This document shows, piece after piece, positions 1-8,420 of a stretch of 64,000 nt of DNA. How positions within the stretch are numbered: position 1 is the stretch's first letter; each line of letters begins with the position of its first letter. Below the pieces are notes generated by a model. It was given only the letters and a program-made list of their open reading frames with translations, had not been told where the DNA came from and did not search any database. The DNA is from Phenylobacterium sp. (GTDB lineage Bacteria > Pseudomonadota > Alphaproteobacteria > Caulobacterales > Caulobacteraceae). Position numbers and translations under genes: made by a program. The DNA is taken from positions 62,001 to 126,000 of the forward strand of contig NZ_JAUYAF010000065.1 in the NCBI RefSeq assembly GCF_030693625.1, written 5' to 3'.

Positions 1-214
1 CGCGCCCGGCCTCGTCCTTGATGGGCCGGGGCGTCAGGCCGAGCTCGTCGGCCCGGTGCAGCAGCAGGGCCTTGACGGCCAGCGCCTTGCCGGCGGCGGC
101 GCGGGCTTCGCCGGCCGACAGGCTGGGATGGTTCTGCACCTCCTCGGCGATGAGGAACTCGGGGATCTCGACCCCCTCGACGACGATGGTGGCGGTCGCG
201 GCTGTGGCGGTCAT
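1..214 (-). CDS. PpiC/NifM-type peptidylprolyl isomerase, N-terminal part (runs off the left edge)
   Basis: Only the first 71 codons are in the window. The ATG at 214-212 lies 5 bp after the narI stop, so the gene is the likely last member of the nar operon. The visible residues (starting MTATAATATIVVEGVEIPEF, then IAEEVQNHP and a helix rich in Ala and Leu with KALLLHRADELGL) resemble the helical N-terminus of NifM/PpiC-type parvulin isomerases, which often sit after narI in proteobacteria. The catalytic domain lies outside the window, so the family call rests on the N-terminal pattern and context. No signal peptide is apparent, which suggests a cytoplasmic folding role for nitrate reductase subunits (inference). 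Confidence 0.6.
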   Translation of the reverse strand, partial: MTATAATATIVVEGVEIPEFLIAEEVQNHPSLSAGEARAAAGKALAVKALLLHRADELGLTPRPIKDEAGR

Positions 215-219
215 GGCGG

Positions 220-1023
220 CTACTCCGCGGGCTTGAAGGGCGCGGGTCGGACCGCGGCGGTTTTCGCACTGAGGGGGATGGGCTGCACGCCGGGCCTGGT
301 CGGATAGACCGGAGCAGCGTTGTCGCGGCGGTGCGGCAGCGGACGCCTCGTCCGCACCAGCTGCCAGCCCCGGCGGTTGAGGTACCAGACCGGCGCCGAG
401 AGCATGTGCACCAGGCGAGTGAACGGGAAAACCAGCAGGATGGTCATGCCCAGCACCAGGTGCGCCTTGAAGATCGGGTGCACATCGGCGACGTGGTCGG
501 CGACGTTGGGCTGGAAGGCGAAGACCCCCTGGGCCCAGCTCATGAACTTCAGCATCTCCCCGCCGTCGAGGTGGCCCAGGGACAGCGGGATGGTGGCCAG
601 GCCCAGGCAGAGCTGGACCATCAGGATGATCAGGATGGCGGTGTCGCCGAAGCTGGAATTGTGGCGGATCCGCGGGTCGAACAGGCGCCGGTGCAGCAGC
701 AGCAGGCCGCCGGCCAGGCACAGGATCCCGGCGACGCCGCCGGCGACGATGGCCAGGATCTGCTTGGCGCCGTGGGGCACGCCCAGGGCGTCGAACACCC
801 AGATGGGGGTCAGAAGGCCGACGAAGTGGCCGCCGAAGATGACCAGAACGCCGACGTGGAACAGGACCGATCCCAGGACCAGCTGCTTGCGCCGCAGGAG
901 CTGCGAGGAGCCGGAGCGCCAGGTGTATTGTTCACGGTCGAAGCGGATGACCGACCCCAGCACCAGGACCGCGAGGGCGATGTAGGGATAGACGCCGAAC
1001 AGGATTTGATTGAGCAGTTGCAT
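220..1023 (-). CDS. narI: Respiratory nitrate reductase gamma subunit (cytochrome b), NarI
   Basis: This 267-residue membrane cytochrome b anchors NarGH and passes quinol electrons to NarH. About five hydrophobic helices are visible. The four haem-ligand histidines fall at His56, His66, His188 and His206, almost the same numbering as E. coli NarI (56, 66, 187, 205), so both b haems should be present. The protein is about 40 residues longer than E. coli NarI, through a Pro/Arg-rich cytoplasmic tail after the last helix (from about residue 225). The start lies 13 bp after the narJ stop and the next gene starts 5 bp after this one, consistent with an operon. Confidence 0.97.
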   Translation of the reverse strand: MQLLNQILFGVYPYIALAVLVLGSVIRFDREQYTWRSGSSQLLRRKQLVLGSVLFHVGVLVIFGGHFVGLLTPIWVFDALGVPHGAKQILAIVAGGVAGILCLAGGLLLLHRRLFDPRIRHNSSFGDTAILIILMVQLCLGLATIPLSLGHLDGGEMLKFMSWAQGVFAFQPNVADHVADVHPIFKAHLVLGMTILLVFPFTRLVHMLSAPVWYLNRRGWQLVRTRRPLPHRRDNAAPVYPTRPGVQPIPLSAKTAAVRPAPFKPAE

Positions 1024-1036
1024 CGCAAGGGGCTCC

Positions 1037-1744
1037 TCAGGCCGGCGCGCCGGCGCGACGTGAGGCGCGCGGCGGTTCGGCGGTCATGGCCTCGACCAAG
1101 GCGCTGGCCTTGGGGCAGTCGGAGTCGGACGGGCCGAAGGTGACGGCGGTCTCGGCCCAGGCCTTGTCGAGGGCCTCCAGGTCGTTGGGGTTCTCCTCGG
1201 GCTCGCTGAGCAGAGCCGCCAGGACGCCCGGATCGGCCTGGGTGTCGGCCAGGCGAGCCAGGGCCCCGAACACTGCGCGGTAGGCGCTCCCGCGGGTCTT
1301 GAGCCGCTCCCCCATGGCCTCCAGCACGTGGCTCGCCTCGCCCAGCAGGGACGCGGCCTGGCGGTCGGACAAGGTCGAGAGGAATTCCAGGAACACCGGC
1401 AGGAAGTCCGGCAGCTCGTTGGCCGCCAGGTCGAGGCCCTGCGCCCGATAGAGCTCCAGCAGGGCCACCATGGCCTCGCCGCGGTCGCGGCTCTCGCCGT
1501 GCACGTGCTCATAGAGGTTGAGGGACAGCGACCGGGTGCGGTCGAAGAGCTCGGTGTAGCGCTCCTGCAGGTCGTAGATGTCGTCCCCGGTGATCTCGGC
1601 GGCCAGCTTGCGCAGGGCCTGGACCAGGGGTTTGCTCAGCATGGCCTCGGCCTCGATCACGGCCACGGCCTCGGGCGCGAAGGCCTGCAGCTCGCGGTTG
1701 GGATAGGTGAGCAGCAGCGCGAGCGCCTTGTAGGTGCGGGCCAT
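1037..1744 (-). CDS. narJ: Nitrate reductase assembly chaperone NarJ
   Basis: This 235-residue, mainly helical protein of the NarJ/TorD chaperone family has the length of E. coli NarJ (236). The N-terminal LLLTYPNRELQAF segment and the central ERYTELFDRTRSLSLNLYEH stretch are typical of NarJ. It binds apo-NarG and controls molybdenum cofactor and FeS insertion before NarGH docks on NarI; it is not part of the final enzyme. It begins 3 bp after the narH stop and precedes narI. The C-terminal tail is Ala/Arg-rich and probably disordered. Confidence 0.96.
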   Translation of the reverse strand: MARTYKALALLLTYPNRELQAFAPEAVAVIEAEAMLSKPLVQALRKLAAEITGDDIYDLQERYTELFDRTRSLSLNLYEHVHGESRDRGEAMVALLELYRAQGLDLAANELPDFLPVFLEFLSTLSDRQAASLLGEASHVLEAMGERLKTRGSAYRAVFGALARLADTQADPGVLAALLSEPEENPNDLEALDKAWAETAVTFGPSDSDCPKASALVEAMTAEPPRASRRAGAPA

Positions 1745-1747
1745 GTC

Positions 1748-3271
1748 TCAGACCTCCATGGGGGTTTTGGCGCGCGAGCGCTTGTTGGGACCAAACAGGC
1801 CCAGCTCCGTGCGGCCGCCCGAGCAGCCGTTGCCGAAGGAGAAGCCGCAGCCGCCGCGCATGTCGTAGGCGTCCTCGGCGGTCTCGCGGTGAGCCGACGG
1901 GATGACGAAGCGGTCCTCGTAGTTGGCGATCGCCAGGTAGCGGTACATGGAGTCGATCTCCGCCGCCGTCAGGCCGACCCGTTCGGCCAGGGCGTGGTCG
2001 ATGACCCCCTCCACCGTCTTGGCCCGCATGTAGCCGCGCATGGCCAGCATGCGCTCCAGGGCCAGCTGGACCGGCGCCTCCTTGCCGGCGGTGAGCAGGT
2101 TGGCGAGGTACTTGATCGGGATCCGCAGCGAGTGGACGTCGGGCATGTCGCCGTCCATCTCCAGGGCGCCCGCCGCCACCGCCGACTGGATCGGCGAGAG
2201 GGGCGGCACGTACCAGACCATGGGCAGGGTCCGGTATTCCGGGTGCAGCGGGAAGGCGATCTTCCAGTCGATGGCCATCTTGTAGACCGGGCTCTTGCGG
2301 GCCGCGTCCAGCCAGGCCTCCGGCACGCCGTCGGCGCGCGCCTGGGCGATCACCGCCGGATCGCTGGGATCCAGGAAGACGTCGAGCTGGGCCTGGTAGA
2401 GGTCCTGCTCGTCGGGGGTCGAGGCCGCGGCCTCGATGCGGTCGGCGTCATAGAGCAGGACACCGAGATAGCGGATGCGCCCGACGCAGGTTTCCGAGCA
2501 CACGGTCGGCTGGCCGACCTCGATGCGCGGGAAACAGAAGGTGCACTTCTCCGACTTTCCGGATTCCCAGTTGTAGTAGATCTTCTTGTACGGGCAGGCC
2601 GAGACGCACATCCGCCAGCCGCGGCACTTGTCCTGATCGATCAGGACGATGCCGTCCTCCTCGCGCTTGTAGATGGCGCCCGAGGGACAGGCGGCGACGC
2701 AGGTGGGATTCAGGCAGTGCTCGCACAGCCTGGGCAGGTACATCATGAAGGTGTTTTCGAAGGCCCCGTAGATCTCCTTCTCGACGCCTTCGAAGTTGTA
2801 GTCGGCCGATCGCTTGGAGAACTCGCCGCCGAGGATCTCCTCCCAGTTGGGACCGCGCTCGATCTTCTCCATCCGCTGGCCGGTGATCTTCGACCGCGGC
2901 CGGGCGGTGGGGAACGCCTTCATCTCCGGCGCCGTCTGCAGGTGGGCGTAGTCGAAGTCGAAGGGCTCGTAGTAGTCGTCGATCTCCGGCAGGTCGGGGT
3001 TGGCGAAGATCTTCGCCAGAAAGCGCCACTTGGCCCCCATCTTGGGCTCAATCTTGCCGTTGGACTTTCGGGCCCAACCGCCGTTCCAGCGCTTCTGGTT
3101 CTCCCAGTCGCGAGGGAAGCCGACGCCGGGCTTGGTCTCGACGTTGTTGAACCAGGCGTATTCAACGCCCTCCCGGTTGGTCCAGACGTTCTTGCAGGTG
3201 ACCGAGCAGGTGTGACACCCGATGCACTTGTCGAGATTCAGCACCATGCCGACTTGCGCGCGAACCTTCAT
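1748..3271 (-). CDS. narH: Respiratory nitrate reductase beta subunit (FeS), NarH
   Basis: This 507-residue electron-transfer subunit compares with 512 in E. coli. The first cluster motif has Cys16, Cys19, Cys22 and Cys26. Further groups are Cys183/186/191/195, Cys216-x5-Cys222-x3-Cys226 and Cys243/246. In the motif CRGWRMC, Trp219 replaces a cysteine, the hallmark of the [3Fe-4S] cluster of NarH. It therefore should carry three [4Fe-4S] and one [3Fe-4S] cluster and pass electrons from NarI haem to NarG. Its ATG overlaps the narG stop by 4 bp (ATGA), indicating translational coupling. Confidence 0.98.
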   Translation of the reverse strand: MKVRAQVGMVLNLDKCIGCHTCSVTCKNVWTNREGVEYAWFNNVETKPGVGFPRDWENQKRWNGGWARKSNGKIEPKMGAKWRFLAKIFANPDLPEIDDYYEPFDFDYAHLQTAPEMKAFPTARPRSKITGQRMEKIERGPNWEEILGGEFSKRSADYNFEGVEKEIYGAFENTFMMYLPRLCEHCLNPTCVAACPSGAIYKREEDGIVLIDQDKCRGWRMCVSACPYKKIYYNWESGKSEKCTFCFPRIEVGQPTVCSETCVGRIRYLGVLLYDADRIEAAASTPDEQDLYQAQLDVFLDPSDPAVIAQARADGVPEAWLDAARKSPVYKMAIDWKIAFPLHPEYRTLPMVWYVPPLSPIQSAVAAGALEMDGDMPDVHSLRIPIKYLANLLTAGKEAPVQLALERMLAMRGYMRAKTVEGVIDHALAERVGLTAAEIDSMYRYLAIANYEDRFVIPSAHRETAEDAYDMRGGCGFSFGNGCSGGRTELGLFGPNKRSRAKTPMEV

Positions 3272-6200
3272 TGAGCGAAATCCTTGGCGTTGAGGGGTTC
3301 TTCCAACCAGTCGACCTTGGTCATCTTGCGCAGCACCACGAACTCGTCGCGGTTGGAGCCGACCGTGCCGTAGTAGTTGAAGCCGTAGGCGAGCTGGGCG
3401 TAGCCGCCGATCATGTGGGTCGGCTTGAGGACCGTGCGGGTCACCGAATTGTGGATGCCGCCGCGCTTGCCGGTGATCTGGGACCCCGGCGTGTTCACGA
3501 TCTTTTCCTGGGCGTGATACATGAAGGTGGTGCCTTCACGGATCCGCTGGGAGACCACCACCCGAGCGGTGAGCGCCCCGTTGGCGTTGAAGGCCTCCAC
3601 CCAGTCGTTGTCCACCAGACCGACCTTCTTGGCGTCGGTCTCGGACACCCAGATGACGGGGCCGCCCCGATTGAGGGTCAGCATCATCAGGTTGTCGGAG
3701 TAGGTGGAGTGGATGCCCCACTTCTGGTGGGGGGTGATGAAGTTGAGGACGATCTCCTTCTCGCCATTGGGCTTCTGACCCATGACGTAGGTGGTCTTCA
3801 GATCGATCGGCGGACGGTAGACGCAGAGCGCCTCCCCGAAGGCCCGCATCCACAGGTGATCCTGATAGAGCTGCTGGCGGCCGGTCAGGGTCCGCCACGG
3901 GATCAGCTCGTGGACGTTGGTGTAGCCGGCCGTGTAGCAGACCTTCTCACTCTCGATGCCCGACCAGGTCGGCGAGGTGATGATCTTGCGCGGCTGGGCC
4001 AACAGGTCGCGGAAGCGGATCTTCTCGTCTTCCTTGGGCACGGCCAGGTGGGTGTGCTCGCGGCCGGTCTGCTTTTCGAGGGCTTCCCAGGCCTTGACCG
4101 CCACCTCGCCGTTGGTCTCCGGCGCCAGCATCAGGATGGTCTCGCAGGCGTCGATGTCGGTCTCGATCCGCGCCAGGCCCTGGGTCTGACCCTCCTCCAG
4201 CACCGCGCCGTTCAGGGCCGTCAGCAGGTCGACCTCGTGGTCGGTCTTCCAGCTGATTCCCTTGCCTCCGTTGCCGGTGGCCTTGAGCAACGGGCCAAGG
4301 GCGGTGAAGCGCTTGTAGGTGTTGGGATAGTCCCGCTCGACCACGGTGATCTGCGGCATGGTCTTGCCGGGGATCGCCTCGCACTCGCCCTTGGACCAGT
4401 CCCTCACGTCGAAGGGCTGGGCCAGTTCGGCGGCGCTATCGTGCTGGATGGGGGTGAGGACGACGTCCTGCTCGACCCCCAGGACCTCCGGGGAGACCTC
4501 GGAGAAGGTCTTGGCGATCGCCTTGAAGATCTCCCAGTCCGACTTCGACTCCCAGGCCGGATCCACGGCCGCGCTGAGCGGGTGGATGAAGGGGTGCATG
4601 TCGGAGGTGTTGAGGTCGTTCTTCTCGTACCAGGTGGCGGTCGGCAGAACGATGTCGGAATAGACGGCCGTCGTGGACATCCGGAAGTCGAGGGTGACCA
4701 GCAGGTCGAGTTTTCCCTCCGGCGCCTTGTCATGCCAGACGACGTCGTTGGGCTTGCGCCGACCGTCCTCGCCCAGGTTCTTGCCCTGGACGCCGTGAGA
4801 GGCGCCCAGCAGGTGCTTGAGGAAGTACTCGTGGCCCTTGCCCGAGGAGCCCAGCAGGTTGGAGCGCCAGATGAACATGTTGCGCGGCCAGTTGGCGGGA
4901 TCGTCAGGGTCCATGCAGGACATCTTCAGATCGCCGCTCTTGAGCTGGGCCAGCGCGTAGGCCTTGGGGTCCTGCCCCGCCGCGGCGGCGGCCTTGGCCA
5001 CCTCCAGCGGATTGGTCTGCAGGGCGGGCGCCGAGGGCAACCAGCCCAGACGCTCGGCCTTGGCGTTGAAGTCGATCATCGCCCCGTCCCACACGCCTTC
5101 CGGCGCGGTGGGCGAGAGGATCTCGCTCATCTCCACCGTCTCGTACCGCCACTGGTCGGAGTGGGCGTAGAAGAAGGAGGTGGAGTTCTGCTGACGGGGG
5201 GGCTTGACCCAATCGGTGGCGAAGGCCAGCGGGGCCCAGCCGGTTTGCGGCCGCAGCTTTTCCTGGCCGACATAGTGGGCCCAGCCGCCGCCGGACTGAC
5301 CGACGCAACCGCACATGACCAGCATGTTGATGGCCGCGCGGTAGTTCATGTCCATGTGGAACCAGTGGTTCATGGCCGCGCCGATGATCACCATCGACTT
5401 GCCGTTGGTCTTCTCGGCATTGCCGGCGAAGCCGCGGGCCACAGCGATGATCTGGTCCTTCGGCACCGAGGTGATCGCCTCGGCCCAGGCCGGGGAATAG
5501 GGCTCCACCTCGTCATAGCTGGCCGGCATGTGGTCGCCGCCGAAGCCCTGATCGACGCCGTAGTTGGCCAGGAACAGGTCATAGACGCAGGCCACCAGGG
5601 TCTCGCCCTCGGGCAGCATCATGCGCTTGACCGGCACATTGCGGACCAGGACGTCCGGGTGGTCGGTCATGGCGAAGCCGTTGGTGGCCGCCCCGCCGAA
5701 ATAGGGGAAGCGCACCGCGGCGACCTCGTCATGGACGCCCTTCAGGCCCAGACGTAGGGTGGTCTCGCGGCCGGCCCCATCCTTCTCTTCCAGGTTCCAC
5801 TTGCCGTCCTCACCCCAGCGGAAGCCGATGGAGCCGTTGGGGACGATCACCTCGCCGGTGGTCTCATCCAGGGCGACGGTCTTCCAGTCGGGGTTGTTGG
5901 TCTCGCCCAGGGCCTGGTCGAACTCAGCCGCGCGCAGCAGGCGCTCGGGCACATAGGCGCCGTCCTGCGGGACCAGGCGCACCAGCATCGGCAGGTCGGA
6001 GTACTTCCGCAGGTAGTCGCGGAAGTAGGGCACCTGCCTGTCGATGTGGAATTCCTTGAGGATCACGTGGCCGAAGGCCATGCCAAGCGCGGCGTCGGTC
6101 CCCTGTTTCACGGGCAGCCACAGGTCGGAGAACTTGGAGGCCTCCGAATAGTCGGGACAGATCACCACCGACTTGGCGCCGCGGTAGCGGGCCTCGGTGT

Positions 6201-6999
6201 AGAAGTGGGCGTCCGGGGTGCGGGTCTGCGGGACGTTGGAGCCCCAGAGGATCATGAATCCGGAATTGAACCAGTCGGCGCTCTCGGCCACGTCGGTCTG
6301 CTCGCCCCAGGTCTGGGGCGAGGCCGGCGGCAGATCGCAGTACCAGTCGTAGAAGGAGCCACAGACCCCGCCGAGCAGCTGCAGGTAGCGGGCGCCGGCG
6401 GCGTAGGAGACCATGGACATGGCCGGGATCGGCGAGAAGCCGAAGATGCGGTCGGGACCCCATTCCTTGACGGTGTAGGCGTTGGCCGCGGCGATGATCT
6501 CGGTGACCTCGTCCCAGGTCGCCCGGATGAAGCCCCCTGCCCCACGCATGGTGACGTAGGAGGCGCGCTGGGTCGGGTCCTTCTGGATCGAGGCCCAGGC
6601 GGCCACCGGGCTGAGGGTGGCCCGCGCCGCGCGCCAGAGCTTGAGCAGGCGCGAGCGGATCAGCGGATACTTCACCCGGTTGGCGGAATAGAGGTACCAG
6701 CTGTAGCTGGCGCCCCGGGCGCAGCCCCGCGGCTCATGGTTGGGCAGCTCGGGCCGGGTCCGCGGATAGTCGGTCTGCTGGGTCTCCCAGGTGACGATCC
6801 CGCCCTTGACGTAGATCTTCCAGGAGCAGGAGCCGGTGCAGTTCACGCCGTGCGTGGAGCGGACGACCTTGTCGTGCTGCCAGCGGCGCCGGTAGGCCTC
6901 CTCCCACTGGCGGTCCTCGTCGGTGAGGACGCCGTGGCCATCGGAGAACAGCTCGGTTTTCCGAGCGAAGAAGGTCAGGCGATCAAGGGTATGGCTCAT
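3268..6999 (-). CDS. narG: Respiratory nitrate reductase alpha subunit (molybdenum), NarG
   Basis: This 1243-residue catalytic subunit reduces nitrate to nitrite at a bis-MGD molybdenum centre on the cytoplasmic side. His50, Cys54, Cys58 and Cys93 form the unusual His-ligated FS0 cluster, and Asp222 in YCDLPPASP is the molybdenum ligand; all are at the same numbers as in E. coli NarG. There is no twin-arginine signal, so it is the membrane-bound cytoplasmic Nar type rather than Nap. The start overlaps the narK2 stop by 4 bp and the stop overlaps the narH start by 4 bp. The moaA, moaB and moeA genes a few kb away make its cofactor. Confidence 0.98.
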   Translation of the reverse strand: MSHTLDRLTFFARKTELFSDGHGVLTDEDRQWEEAYRRRWQHDKVVRSTHGVNCTGSCSWKIYVKGGIVTWETQQTDYPRTRPELPNHEPRGCARGASYSWYLYSANRVKYPLIRSRLLKLWRAARATLSPVAAWASIQKDPTQRASYVTMRGAGGFIRATWDEVTEIIAAANAYTVKEWGPDRIFGFSPIPAMSMVSYAAGARYLQLLGGVCGSFYDWYCDLPPASPQTWGEQTDVAESADWFNSGFMILWGSNVPQTRTPDAHFYTEARYRGAKSVVICPDYSEASKFSDLWLPVKQGTDAALGMAFGHVILKEFHIDRQVPYFRDYLRKYSDLPMLVRLVPQDGAYVPERLLRAAEFDQALGETNNPDWKTVALDETTGEVIVPNGSIGFRWGEDGKWNLEEKDGAGRETTLRLGLKGVHDEVAAVRFPYFGGAATNGFAMTDHPDVLVRNVPVKRMMLPEGETLVACVYDLFLANYGVDQGFGGDHMPASYDEVEPYSPAWAEAITSVPKDQIIAVARGFAGNAEKTNGKSMVIIGAAMNHWFHMDMNYRAAINMLVMCGCVGQSGGGWAHYVGQEKLRPQTGWAPLAFATDWVKPPRQQNSTSFFYAHSDQWRYETVEMSEILSPTAPEGVWDGAMIDFNAKAERLGWLPSAPALQTNPLEVAKAAAAAGQDPKAYALAQLKSGDLKMSCMDPDDPANWPRNMFIWRSNLLGSSGKGHEYFLKHLLGASHGVQGKNLGEDGRRKPNDVVWHDKAPEGKLDLLVTLDFRMSTTAVYSDIVLPTATWYEKNDLNTSDMHPFIHPLSAAVDPAWESKSDWEIFKAIAKTFSEVSPEVLGVEQDVVLTPIQHDSAAELAQPFDVRDWSKGECEAIPGKTMPQITVVERDYPNTYKRFTALGPLLKATGNGGKGISWKTDHEVDLLTALNGAVLEEGQTQGLARIETDIDACETILMLAPETNGEVAVKAWEALEKQTGREHTHLAVPKEDEKIRFRDLLAQPRKIITSPTWSGIESEKVCYTAGYTNVHELIPWRTLTGRQQLYQDHLWMRAFGEALCVYRPPIDLKTTYVMGQKPNGEKEIVLNFITPHQKWGIHSTYSDNLMMLTLNRGGPVIWVSETDAKKVGLVDNDWVEAFNANGALTARVVVSQRIREGTTFMYHAQEKIVNTPGSQITGKRGGIHNSVTRTVLKPTHMIGGYAQLAYGFNYYGTVGSNRDEFVVLRKMTKVDWLEEPLNAKDFAQ

Positions 7000-8420
7000 G
7001 CCACGATTTCCATCTTCGAGGAGGATTGGGGTGCGTGCAGCAGCGAGCTCTTGCGGGCGTAGAACACCCAGTTCACCGCGACGCAGCTGAGATAGAAGGC
7101 GAGAAAGGCCAACAGGGCGGCGCTCGGCCCGCCAGTGGCCTTCATCGCATTGCCGAAGGCCAGAGGGATGAAGAAGCCGCCGAAGGCACCGATCGCCGAG
7201 CTGAACCCGACAATGGCCGCCGACTCCATTTCAGCAGCCTTCAGGCGTGCGGCAGGATCGGCCTGCGGCAGAAGCCGGGGCATGTCGGCCCGCACGATCG
7301 CGGGGATCATCTGGAAGGTCGAGGCGTTGCCGACCCCGGTCCAGAAGAACAGCCACATGAAGCTGGCGAAGAAGATCGGGAAGGATGGCGCCGCGCCAAA
7401 ACCGCCGACGCTGTACATCACCGAGAGCACGCCCAGCGCCAGGGCGATGAACACCCAGTGCGTGACCTTGTGGCCGCCGAACTTGTCGGAGACCCAGCCG
7501 GTTAGCGCCCGTGAGGCCGCCCCGACCAGCGGGCCGAGGAAGACCAGCTGCATGGCTTGAGCATCAGGGAACAGGGTCTTCATCAGGAGCGGAAAGGCCG
7601 CCGAGAAGCCGATGAACGAGCCGAAGGTGCCGATGTAGAGCCAGCAGATCACCCAGTTATGCTTGCGCTTGAACACCACCGACTGTTCGGCGAAGGAGGC
7701 CCGCGCAGAGGCGATATCGTTCATGCCGAACCAGGCCATGCTGCCGGCGATGAGAATGAAGGGGACCCAGACGAAGCCGGCGTTCTGCAGCCAGATCGTG
7801 CTCGACACGCCCTTTTCCACGACGGTCTGGGGCGCGCCCACCAGGGGCAAGAACATCCCGACCCCGATCACCACCGGCACCAGGAACTGCATGACGCTCA
7901 CGCCAAGGTTCCCGAACCCGGCGTTGAGGGCCAGCGCATTGCCCTTTTGGCTCTTCGGGAAGAAGAAACCGATGTTGGCCATCGAGGACGCGAAGTTGCC
8001 GCCCCCCAAGCCGCAGAGCAGGGCCAGGACCACGAACACTTCATAGGGCGTGGTGGGATCCTGCACGGCCAGGCCGATGCCGATCGCCGGAAGCAGCAGC
8101 GAAAGGGTGGTGAGCGTCGTCCACAGCCGGCCGCCGAGGATCGGGACCATGAAGGTGTAGAAGATCCGCAAGGTCGCGCCCGAGAGGGCGGGCAGCGCAG
8201 TGAGCCAGAAGAGCTGCTCGGTGGTGAACTTGAAGCCGACGAGCTTCAGCTTGGCCACCACCATCGACCACACCATCCAGACCGAGAAGGCCAGGAGCAG
8301 GTTGGGAATCGAAATCCACAGATTCCGGCTGGCGATCGCCTTGCCCGATCCCGACCAGAAGGCCGGGTCCTCGGGACGCCAGTCGGTCAGGACATGGCGG
8401 GCAGGTTTGCGGGAAGCCAT
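6996..8420 (-). CDS. narK: NarK2-type nitrate/nitrite transporter (MFS)
   Basis: This 474-residue major facilitator protein has about 12 hydrophobic helices. The start MASRKPARHVLTDWRPEDPA followed by FW and the signature GFGNLGVSV mark the NarK2-type nitrate/nitrite antiporter, which exports nitrite while importing nitrate. The open frame extends further upstream, but the ATG at 8420 is the likely start because it shares one base with the stop of the preceding narK1 (TGATG). Its stop overlaps narG by 4 bp. Adjacent narK1-narK2 pairs ahead of narGHJI are a known arrangement in denitrifiers, where they may also be fused into one protein. Confidence 0.94.
   Translation of the reverse strand: MASRKPARHVLTDWRPEDPAFWSGSGKAIASRNLWISIPNLLLAFSVWMVWSMVVAKLKLVGFKFTTEQLFWLTALPALSGATLRIFYTFMVPILGGRLWTTLTTLSLLLPAIGIGLAVQDPTTPYEVFVVLALLCGLGGGNFASSMANIGFFFPKSQKGNALALNAGFGNLGVSVMQFLVPVVIGVGMFLPLVGAPQTVVEKGVSSTIWLQNAGFVWVPFILIAGSMAWFGMNDIASARASFAEQSVVFKRKHNWVICWLYIGTFGSFIGFSAAFPLLMKTLFPDAQAMQLVFLGPLVGAASRALTGWVSDKFGGHKVTHWVFIALALGVLSVMYSVGGFGAAPSFPIFFASFMWLFFWTGVGNASTFQMIPAIVRADMPRLLPQADPAARLKAAEMESAAIVGFSSAIGAFGGFFIPLAFGNAMKATGGPSAALLAFLAFYLSCVAVNWVFYARKSSLLHAPQSSSKMEIVA

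Noticed and set aside
1328-5757. Plus-strand frames of 648 and 828 codons over narJ/narH/narG
   Set aside because: They are antisense to nar genes with perfectly conserved cofactor ligands, and their compositions are typical of GC-rich shadow frames.
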